DNA of 64,000 nt. Origin: Legionella sp. PC1000. GTDB taxonomy: Bacteria > Pseudomonadota > Gammaproteobacteria > Legionellales > Legionellaceae. The position numbers and the translations under genes were made by a program. The stretch's first letter is position 1, and each line of letters starts with the position of its first letter. Below are positions 55,289 through 64,000 of the stretch, in pieces. The stretch spans positions 1,458,001 to 1,522,000 of the forward strand of contig NZ_CP059400.1 of the NCBI RefSeq assembly GCF_014109805.1, read 5' to 3'. The notes beneath the pieces are model-generated. The model was not told where the DNA came from. It searched no databases and saw only the letters and a program-made list of their open reading frames with translations.

Positions 55289-56674
55289 TTAATTTACAAT
55301 TTCATCAATTTTTGCAGAAATCCTCGCTAATAAATAAGAATCATTTTTTGCAAGACTACGGGCTACTTTAAGTTGAGCTACTGCTGCTCTTTTTTGTCCT
55401 TCAAGAAGTAAGCACTGAGCCTGGGTAAAATAGGCGTAGCCTTTTTGATGTGATTGCGCTTGGGCTCGAGCTAACTCACGGCATAAAACAAGATCCTGTT
55501 TGTATTTCCTGCTGCCTTTAAGCAGGATGCTTGTTGCTTTTTCATGCTGATTTGCAGCCAATAAACCTTGGGCGTATGCCATAAGTGCCGCATAGTTGTC
55601 CGGGTAATTTTTTTGTATTTCTTCCAATCGGGAGAGTGCTGCTTTATGTTGGGACAATCCTGTTTCAGTTTGTGCCATAGCAATTTGAAAATACAGATTG
55701 TTATTTTGTACCAATAAAGGCGTTAAAATTGCAGCTGCTTTTGCATAATCATTATTATTGATTAAGGCAAGGGCATGACCATATTGGCAAGCATAAGCAG
55801 GCGTTTTTTTGTTACATTGATACGCATAATAATCAAGTAACATTTTAGGATCGCGGATGACTGAAGTGCGGATTAATTCTTTAACCAATGGATATTCGGG
55901 AGAGTCTATGTATTTTTTGTGCGAAAATTGTGCGGTTCGATTTTCTGATTCAGCGATTCTATCCCCATCAAGAGGGTGAGTGCGTAGAATGGCAGGTACA
56001 TTTGCAGTGTAATAATAACGAGAGTTTTCCTGCATTTTTTTAAAAAAAGCGGCCATACCTTGAGGGTTATATCCCGCTTTAATCAGCATATCGATTCCAA
56101 TTCTATCCGCTTCTTTTTCTTTAGAACGGGTAAAATTGATGTTATCTTGGGAAAATCCTGTCATGGCGCCCATCATTCCCGCCATTCCAACCGTGGGATT
56201 GATTACACCTAAAGCTGCAGAGGCCAGTATGGTGGCAAGCATAGGAATACGCATTTGTTTTTGATGTTCAATCATCCTGTAGAGATGATGCAAACGCACA
56301 TGCGCGATCTCATGGGCCATGACTCCCGCAAGTTCACTTTCACTGCTTGTGGTTAAAATAAGCTGTGAATTAATCCCTATATGTCCACCAGGACCTGCAA
56401 AGGCGTTGATTTCATTTGATTTCACTATAAAGAAATCAGGTGGTTTAATACGACCCGCATGAGCAAGATTTTTCCCAATACGATTAATGTATTGGCTTGC
56501 CAACGGGCTTCGTTCCACACTTTCCGACTGATTAATTTGTTGTACGAATTCTTTTTCTAATTGTTCCAGCTCACTCGTTGAATAGGGGGAAAGCCCCGCA
56601 GAGAAAGCGGGGTGAACAAGAAAGGTTGCTAACAGTATCCAACAGATGTTTTTCTTAATTTTCAATTTAATCAT
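55289..56674 (-). CDS. M48 metalloprotease with TPR tail (BepA-like)
   Basis: The 461-residue precursor has a signal peptide and then an M48 domain. H121-E122 and H125 are in VMAHEIAHVRLHH, and the third ligand Glu lies in SKEKEADRIGID (about 180-191). The C-terminal half is helical TPR-like repeats (LSRLEEIQKNYPDNYAALMA and following). BepA of E. coli, with this layout, degrades or folds outer-membrane proteins such as LptD. ATG at 56674 is preferred over an upstream TTG. Confidence 0.9.
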   Translation of the reverse strand: MIKLKIKKNICWILLATFLVHPAFSAGLSPYSTSELEQLEKEFVQQINQSESVERSPLASQYINRIGKNLAHAGRIKPPDFFIVKSNEINAFAGPGGHIGINSQLILTTSSESELAGVMAHEIAHVRLHHLYRMIEHQKQMRIPMLATILASAALGVINPTVGMAGMMGAMTGFSQDNINFTRSKEKEADRIGIDMLIKAGYNPQGMAAFFKKMQENSRYYYTANVPAILRTHPLDGDRIAESENRTAQFSHKKYIDSPEYPLVKELIRTSVIRDPKMLLDYYAYQCNKKTPAYACQYGHALALINNNDYAKAAAILTPLLVQNNNLYFQIAMAQTETGLSQHKAALSRLEEIQKNYPDNYAALMAYAQGLLAANQHEKATSILLKGSRKYKQDLVLCRELARAQAQSHQKGYAYFTQAQCLLLEGQKRAAVAQLKVARSLAKNDSYLLARISAKIDEIVN

Positions 56675-56817
56675 TAGGCTACTCAAAAATTGAATAATTT
56701 GTTATCATTCACGCATCGTAACGACTCATCTCTTCTCGTTATCCGGAGGCTTGTCCTTGGGAAGACGTCTATTTAGCGCGTGAGCAGTTACCATGCATCT
56801 TAGAAAGGTACTAAACA

Positions 56818-57870
56818 ATGCACAAAAAGTTTTTGCTCGCAGCACTTGAACAGGCCCGACTTGGACAAGGCCATTGCGCCCCAAATCCCTGCGTTGGCGC
56901 TGTTGCTGTGCAAAATGGAACTATTATAGCACAGGCATGCCATAGAGGTGCAGGGACCCCGCATGCAGAACAATTATTGTTAACACAGATTCCTCCTAAA
57001 ATGCCAGGGGTTACTCTATATATTTCGCTCGAACCCTGTAATCATTGGGGAAGAACGCCGCCATGTGTCGATGTAATTATTAATCATGGAGTGGAAGAGG
57101 TTGTTTTTGCTTATTTAGATCCCAATCCTGTCGTTGCTAAAAATAATTCTTCAGATAAATTACGTGCCCATGGCATAAAGGTAACGTATTATCCTGTCGA
57201 TGAAATTACAGAATTTTATAAAAGTTACTCCCACTGGACTTCCACCAAAATGCCAAGGGTAACGGTAAAAATAGCACAAACATTGAATGGTAAAATTGGC
57301 CGCGCAGTAGGGGAACGTGTTATTTTGTCAAATACCCAATGCGGGGAATTTACACATCAAATGCGTGCTGCAACGGATGTAATTCTTACTACGGCTAGAA
57401 CAATACAACTGGATAATCCTAAGATGAATGTGCGTTTAGGCCAGAAAGAACAAGCAAAACCAGTTGCAATTATTGATAGACAGTTGGGTCTTAATCAACA
57501 ATCCCTGATTTTTTCAACAGCAGCTCATTGTCATATATATCATTGTAATGAGCAGGAAGCTTCTTATCCCAATAGTACTTTGTATTTAATGCCCATGAAA
57601 AATGGAGCAATGGATTTAGGTGCTGTGATCGGCCATCTGGGGGAGTTGGGGTATCATGATGTTTGGGTTGAAGCCGGAGGCGCTCTTTTTGGTGCGCTGC
57701 ACCAGGAAAAGTTAGTTCATCGAACTTATTTATATATCGTTCCAAGTATTTTGGAGCACGATGCAATTTCAGCATACCAGCAGAGTGGGATATTTGACCG
57801 AGCGCATACTATTTCTTGGCATGCTATGGGTGACAATATGATAGCATGTCTGGATTGGCAGGAGGATTAA
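56818..57870 (+). CDS. ribD: Bifunctional riboflavin biosynthesis deaminase/reductase RibD
   Basis: The 350-residue protein has both RibD domains. The N-terminal deaminase has the zinc motif HAE (49-51) with PCNHWGRTPPC as the second zinc block. The C-terminal reductase has NGKIGRAVGERV (about 160-171) and TTARTIQLDNPKMN. It converts the GTP-derived pyrimidine to the ribitylamino-uracil. AGAAAGG lies before the ATG. It is 29 bp upstream of ribBA. No FMN riboswitch was seen in the upstream 140 bp. Confidence 0.9.
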   Translation: MHKKFLLAALEQARLGQGHCAPNPCVGAVAVQNGTIIAQACHRGAGTPHAEQLLLTQIPPKMPGVTLYISLEPCNHWGRTPPCVDVIINHGVEEVVFAYLDPNPVVAKNNSSDKLRAHGIKVTYYPVDEITEFYKSYSHWTSTKMPRVTVKIAQTLNGKIGRAVGERVILSNTQCGEFTHQMRAATDVILTTARTIQLDNPKMNVRLGQKEQAKPVAIIDRQLGLNQQSLIFSTAAHCHIYHCNEQEASYPNSTLYLMPMKNGAMDLGAVIGHLGELGYHDVWVEAGGALFGALHQEKLVHRTYLYIVPSILEHDAISAYQQSGIFDRAHTISWHAMGDNMIACLDWQED

Positions 57871-57899
57871 ATGAACACTGGATCAAATGAGGTCGCGTT

Positions 57900-59108
57900 A
57901 TGAAGTATTCATTAGCTACAGTAGAACAGGCAGTGGAAACACTCAAAGCCGGTAAAATGGTTATTTTAATGGATGATGAAGATAGGGAAAATGAAGGAGA
58001 TCTGGTCGTGGCTGCAGATTATGCAACGCCAGAATCAATTAATTTTATGTCTCGTCATGGTTGTGGATTAATCTGCTTGTCTATGGCTGATGAATTGATT
58101 GATAAATTACAATTGCCAATGATGGCGCAAAATAATAAATCACCTTATGGCACAGCATTTACTGTATCCATAGAGGCAGCAGAAGGTGTCTCAACGGGGA
58201 TTTCAGCTAAAGATAGGGCTCAAACAATTAAAGTCGCAATTAATCCAGAGAGCGGTCCAGCTGATATCATTTCCCCAGGGCATGTTTTTCCCTTACGCGC
58301 TAGAAAAAAAGGCGTTTTGGAACGACAAGGTCAAACAGAAGGTAGTGTTGACTTGGCAAGGCTTGCTGGCTTAACTCCGGCTGCGGTGATTTGTGAAATT
58401 ATTAACGATGATGGTACCATGAGCCGCCGTGATGAATTAGTTTCATTTTCCAAGAAACATAATATTCCTCTGGTTACGATTAAAGATTTGATAGAATATC
58501 GAATTCGCCATGAAGTGTTAGTCAGCGCTGCTGCGTCTACACGTATTCCTTTGCAAAATAAAGGTGACTTTAATATGACCGTATTTGCAAACGAACTGGA
58601 TGATGCAGAACATTTTGCTTTGGTAAAGCCGCCTCTATTTGCGAATCGAGTGCCTTTGGTGCGTATTCATTCGGAATGTATTACAGGTGATATTTTTGGT
58701 TCTTGTAAATGCGATTGCGGTCACCAATTGGAAAAATCTTTGGCACTGATTGCTGCTGAAGGTGGTGTTTTAATTTATTTACGCCAGGAAGGACGAGGAA
58801 TTGGCCTGGCGAATAAGCTAAAAGCTTATGCCTTGCAGGAGCAAGGTTGGGATACTGTTGATGCGAATCATCAACTAGGTCTTCCTGTTGACAGTAGAAA
58901 TTATGCTATTGCTTATCAAATGCTCAAATATTTTGGTATTGATGCAATAAGGTTATTAACTAATAACCCTTCAAAAATTGCTGCTGTGGATCGTTATGGA
59001 ATAAAGGTTATGGAAAGAGTGCCTTTAGAAATAGAACCTACTAAGGAAAGTCACAGATATTTAAAAACTAAAAAAGAGAAACTGGGACATTTATTGGCGA
59101 TAAATTAG
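57900..59108 (+). CDS. ribBA: RibBA: DHBP synthase / GTP cyclohydrolase II
   Basis: The 402-residue protein joins two riboflavin enzymes. The N-terminal half has DDEDRENEGDLVVAAD (25-40) and the CDS of DHBP synthase. The C-terminal half has HSECITGDIFGSCKCDCG (zinc Cys set), RQEGRGIGLANK and the later DANHQLGLP of GTP cyclohydrolase II. Both active sites look intact. It is the second gene of a ribD-ribBA operon that makes flavin precursors. The start is ATG with GAGG 9 nt upstream. Confidence 0.92.
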   Translation: MKYSLATVEQAVETLKAGKMVILMDDEDRENEGDLVVAADYATPESINFMSRHGCGLICLSMADELIDKLQLPMMAQNNKSPYGTAFTVSIEAAEGVSTGISAKDRAQTIKVAINPESGPADIISPGHVFPLRARKKGVLERQGQTEGSVDLARLAGLTPAAVICEIINDDGTMSRRDELVSFSKKHNIPLVTIKDLIEYRIRHEVLVSAAASTRIPLQNKGDFNMTVFANELDDAEHFALVKPPLFANRVPLVRIHSECITGDIFGSCKCDCGHQLEKSLALIAAEGGVLIYLRQEGRGIGLANKLKAYALQEQGWDTVDANHQLGLPVDSRNYAIAYQMLKYFGIDAIRLLTNNPSKIAAVDRYGIKVMERVPLEIEPTKESHRYLKTKKEKLGHLLAIN

Positions 59109-59144
59109 GTTCGATATCCTGATTTGATGTAATTCCCAGCTATT

Positions 59145-59218
59145 GTAGCCTGGGTTAGGCGAAACCTTAACCCGGGTTTTAGAGAACCCTAGGGGCCGCT
59201 CTAATTAACTCAGGCTAC
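59145..59218. repeat. GTAGCCTGGGT-type repeat, copy 3
   Basis: GTAGCCTGGGTTAGGCG and CTCAGGCTAC bound a copy with CTTAACCCGGGTTTT in the centre. It lies between ribBA and pyrG and may end the riboflavin operon. Confidence 0.65.
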
Positions 59219-59262
59219 AATATAACCGATTTTCTATTTTTCTATGAACAGTACTTAATTAG

Positions 59263-61739
<2,477 letters not shown>

Positions 61740-61815
61740 TCAATTTCTCTTAATCTACCATGACATAGGCATTATGGGCTATAATATTCTTAGGTAAATT
61801 TTTTTCGAGAATATT

Positions 61816-62115
61816 ATGGGTAAGGTTAATAAATGGGATCAGATTAAAGCAAATGCAGAAAAAGAAGCACCAAAGGTAGATATCAAATCTGATCTTGATT
61901 TTGATCCAATTGATACTGAAGAAGAATTGAGAAAGATTGAGAAAATGACTCATGATGCAAACGATACTCAACGTGAAATGGAGGTTCTTCGTAACACTTC
62001 AGTTGGTGCTCCAGTAAGACTACCAGCACAAATCTCAGGCCAAGAAAATAATTTAGGGGCAGATGATACATCTTTCGAAATTGATGCTCCTAAACCTAAT
62101 ACCCCAAATCCTTAA
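61816..62115 (+). CDS. Small hydrophilic protein, unknown function
   Basis: This 99-residue product is charged, with an acidic helical middle (IDTEEELRKIEKMTHDANDT) and a Pro/Asn-rich end. No Cys, signal or membrane segment. A TATAAT hexamer at 61780-61785 probably promotes it. Its TAA abuts the TGA of the convergent exported protein gene with no space. Function unknown. Confidence 0.6.
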   Translation: MGKVNKWDQIKANAEKEAPKVDIKSDLDFDPIDTEEELRKIEKMTHDANDTQREMEVLRNTSVGAPVRLPAQISGQENNLGADDTSFEIDAPKPNTPNP

Positions 62116-62790
62116 TCATTGCATATTATTCTTATTTGGAGCAGATTTTAATTTCCTGCTATTTCTTAAATTGTGCAGCCATTGTTCTCTATGCTCATTT
62201 CCCATATCGGCTTTCTTAGTCACATAGTGCAAAAGATAGATGCCTTGATCATCTTTGAGAAACATTTCCAGCTCATCTTGAACCTGATTTTGAGGTTTTT
62301 CTATCCTCATTTCAAGTATTACCCTGTCTTCCGTATCTTCATGGTAATTCACAATAGGCTGGTACCCTAAAGATTTTACATTTTCAACCATGGTATTTGC
62401 GAATTGTTTCAGAGTCATTTTTTTCTGCAATCCGGGGAAAAACTGACTTGTAACTAATTCATTCCAATCATTAATATTATCGCCTGCAGGAATGTATTCA
62501 ATTGTTGTCCCAATTGAATTTTTATTTCCCCACGCCATTTGCCAAGGGCGATCATCAAATACAATGTTTAATTGTTCATAGTTCTTTATTTCAGGATCTA
62601 CAGTCTGCGTATCAGTTTTTGTTGTATCACAATAAAGAACACCTTTATAGAGGTAGTACTGTATGCATTGAGTATCATTTTTTGGTGTTACTTTAACTAA
62701 ATTGTCTAAAGAAAAGGAAGCTGCTGATGCGATTGAGCTCATACTAACGAAAGTCCAAAGAAATAGAATCAGTCTGCTGATTTGCTGCAT
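62116..62790 (-). CDS. Exported protein, unknown function
   Basis: The 224-residue precursor has a signal peptide (hydrophobic 5-22, cleavage after ASA). The mature part has two Cys (TQCIQYY and LYCDTTK) close together, likely a disulfide. It then has a mixed alpha/beta domain (WQMAWGNKNSIGTTIEYIPA; NTMVENVKSLGYQPIVNYHE) of a type seen in small Legionella periplasmic proteins. The Lys-rich end is hydrophilic. Function unknown. Confidence 0.6.
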   Translation of the reverse strand: MQQISRLILFLWTFVSMSSIASAASFSLDNLVKVTPKNDTQCIQYYLYKGVLYCDTTKTDTQTVDPEIKNYEQLNIVFDDRPWQMAWGNKNSIGTTIEYIPAGDNINDWNELVTSQFFPGLQKKMTLKQFANTMVENVKSLGYQPIVNYHEDTEDRVILEMRIEKPQNQVQDELEMFLKDDQGIYLLHYVTKKADMGNEHREQWLHNLRNSRKLKSAPNKNNMQ

Positions 62791-62876
62791 GATGGATCTT
62801 TTTTAGGGGGCGTTTATAAAGAATAGCTTATAAATATGAAATAGTTAAAATGAAAATGGTACAGAGTAAACTGTTC

Positions 62877-63009
62877 CTACGTACCCGCTTTATGCGCGGT
62901 ATCCATGAGATTTTGCTTTGGCAGCAGCACTCAAAAGTATAGAAAAGTATCGTTCTGGATACTGCGCATAAAGCGCAGTACGTAGGCGAAAAATAGTGAA
63001 GGTTTCTTC
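62877..63009. repeat. Palindromic element, right-end copy 1
   Basis: Contains CCGCTTTATGCGCGGTATCC and a right hairpin with TGCGCATAAAGCGCAGTA. Centre GAGATTTTGC...CAGCACTCAAAAGTATAG is shared with the copy at 63132-63266 but differs from the older centre. It ends GAAGGTTTCTT. Confidence 0.8.
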
Positions 63010-63062
63010 TGCAGCGTAATATGTTCAGTATAAGAGTTCGGAATATTTGCTCCTATTCTTAG

Positions 63063-63140
63063 ATAACTCCCTGCGTATTTTATATAACTCACTATGTATT
63101 TATATAATTCCCTACGTATTTTATATAATTCCCTACGTAC
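63063..63140. repeat. 20-21-bp tandem repeat, four units
   Basis: Units read about ATAACTCCCTGCGTATTTTA, ATAACTCACTATGTATTTA, ATAATTCCCTACGTATTTTA and ATAATTCCCTACGTACCGC. The fourth unit runs into the left hairpin of the next palindromic element. This suggests duplication of the element's edge (CCCTACGTA). Confidence 0.7.
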
Positions 63141-63266
63141 CGCGCTTTATGCGCGGTATCCATGAGATTTTGCCTTGGCAACAGCACTCAAAAAGTATAG
63201 AAAAGTATCGTTCTGGATACTGCGCATAAAGCGCAGTACGTAGGCGAAAAAATAGAAGGTTTCTGG
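63132..63266. repeat. Palindromic element, right-end copy 2
   Basis: The left hairpin is perfect (TACCGCGC/GCGCGGTA near 63138). The centre nearly repeats that of 62877-63009. It ends GAAGGTTTCTGG. Confidence 0.8.
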
Positions 63267-63281
63267 TTAAATTTTGTGAGG

Positions 63282-63416
63282 ACCTCCCAGGCTTTATGCG
63301 CAGTACCCGGGATCTTGCATTAGAAGAGCTCAGTGGTATCTTAAACTATCGTTCTCGATACCGCACATAAAGCGCGGTACGTGGAGAAATTTAAATAAAA
63401 AAGTGACGATAGTCAG
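63282..63416. repeat. Palindromic element, right-end copy 3
   Basis: The left hairpin is decayed (CCCAGGCTTTATGCGCAGTA). The right side is GATACCGCACATAAAGCGCG followed by GTACGTGGAGAAATTTAAAT, and the end has AAGTGACGATAGTCAG. The centre (GATCTTGCATTAGAAGAGCT) matches the 26-kb family rather than its two neighbours. Confidence 0.75.
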
Positions 63417-63435
63417 ATTAACAGACTCCAGTGAG

Positions 63436-64000
63436 TTAAGTAAGTTCGCCCATAGTAGATACCGCATGGTAGCCAGCATCTACATGGACTACTTCACCAG
63501 TAATACCCGAAGCGAGATTAGAACATAGAAATGCCGCAGTATTACCGACTTCTTCAATAGTAACATTTCTATGGAGCGGGGTAATGTTGGCATAAGCACT
63601 TTGGATTTTACGGAAATCTTTAATTCCTGCAGCAGCAAGCGTTTTGATGGGACCTGCAGATATGGCATTAATACGGATACCTTTAGAGCCTAGGCTTGAT
63701 GCTAAATAACGTACAGAGGCCTCAAGGCTGGCTTTGGCAACGCCCATAACATTATAGTTGGGTACGGCTTTCTCAGCTCCGTAGTATGTTAACGTTAAAA
63801 GAGAACCTTCGGTACCTTCCATCATGGGTAAAGCAGCTTGTGCTAAACCGATTAGACTGTACGCACTGATGTCATGAGCGATTTTAAAACCTTCACGAGT
63901 ACAGGACTCTACGAAATCGCCACTGATTTGATCGGCTGGGGCATAAGCAACAGAATGGATTAAGATATCCAAATGATCCCAATGCGTGCGAAGATTAGAA
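63436..64000 (-). CDS. fabI: Enoyl-ACP reductase FabI, N-terminal part outside window
   Basis: The frame is open to the window's right edge, so only the last 188 residues or so are seen. They match Fab[41 protein letters not shown], the catalytic Tyr-x6-Lys in [33 protein letters not shown] and the C-terminal [16 protein letters not shown]. It reduces enoyl-ACP in fatty acid elongation. The gene ends just after the repeat cluster. Confidence 0.93.
   Translation of the reverse strand, partial: SNLRTHWDHLDILIHSVAYAPADQISGDFVESCTREGFKIAHDISAYSLIGLAQAALPMMEGTEGSLLTLTYYGAEKAVPNYNVMGVAKASLEASVRYLASSLGSKGIRINAISAGPIKTLAAAGIKDFRKIQSAYANITPLHRNVTIEEVGNTAAFLCSNLASGITGEVVHVDAGYHAVSTMGELT

Noticed and set aside
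56687-56817. FMN riboswitch ahead of ribD
   Set aside because: The conserved core bases of the FMN aptamer are absent.

Overview
The window looks like chromosomal DNA of a Legionella-type gammaproteobacterium. The base composition is A+T-rich by eye. The housekeeping genes (pyrG-kdsA, ribD-ribBA, yajQ, fabI) are gammaproteobacterial. A histidine acid phosphatase resembles the Legionella major acid phosphatase Map. Several large, otherwise unrecognised proteins have the look of Dot/Icm effectors (eukaryotic-like domains, membrane hairpins, coiled coils, Glu-rich C-terminal tails). The genus is inferred from these features, not from a database search.

Layout. 1-5700: an edge-truncated tubulin-tyrosine-ligase-like gene, an FAD monooxygenase, an effector-like protein, then a cupin, an AhpD-like protein and a chloramphenicol-phosphotransferase-like kinase. 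5700-9850: a minus-strand cluster of small membrane, ExoD-like and phasin-like genes, including a 25-residue membrane peptide, then a small exported protein and an outer-membrane barrel. 10100-17700: the most accessory-looking stretch. It holds a cysteine-ladder peptide resembling a RiPP precursor, a transglutaminase-like cysteine enzyme, a decayed flavin reductase, two membrane-hairpin proteins, a Gly-zipper lipoprotein, a PARG-like macrodomain protein and a His/Tyr-rich exported protein. 18200-26100: an S9 peptidase, a GNAT acetyltransferase, a response regulator-cyclase/MASE1 kinase pair, an orphan solute-binding protein and a cytochrome c. 27100-36300: the acid phosphatase, a 948-residue effector-like protein, a minus-strand run M32 carboxypeptidase - DUF2282 (bufferin-like) - class III cyclase, an ICMT-like methyltransferase and an acidic protein with a CpxR-like box upstream. 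36500-54550: mostly metabolic and envelope genes (CrtC/AttH-like, GT39-like, GH3, ThiM-like, radical SAM, thioesterase, acylphosphatase, lipase, MFS, MATE), then a 687-residue coiled-coil protein. 54700-64000: a conserved core of yajQ, an M48 protease, ribD, ribBA, pyrG, kdsA and an edge-truncated fabI.

Intergenic space is shaped by repeats. The main family is an element of about 130-270 bp carrying two perfect hairpins (arms TACCGCGC/GCGCGGTA) around a conserved centre. It occurs at 17.9 kb, as two full copies and a truncated third at 26.3-26.8 kb, at 35.2, 49.1 and 52.4 kb (decayed), and three times at 62.9-63.4 kb. A second family with GTAGCCTGGGT...ACCCAGGCTAC ends sits just after genes at 46.5, 55.2 and 59.1 kb.

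Two observations stand out. The first is the 126-residue peptide at 10.1 kb, whose last six cysteines are spaced exactly every four residues behind a leader-like N-terminus. The second is the DUF2282 protein at 33 kb, which lacks the usual bufferin maturation genes nearby and whose stop codon overlaps the start of an adenylate/guanylate cyclase gene. No tRNA, rRNA, CRISPR array, transposase or recognisable riboswitch was seen.
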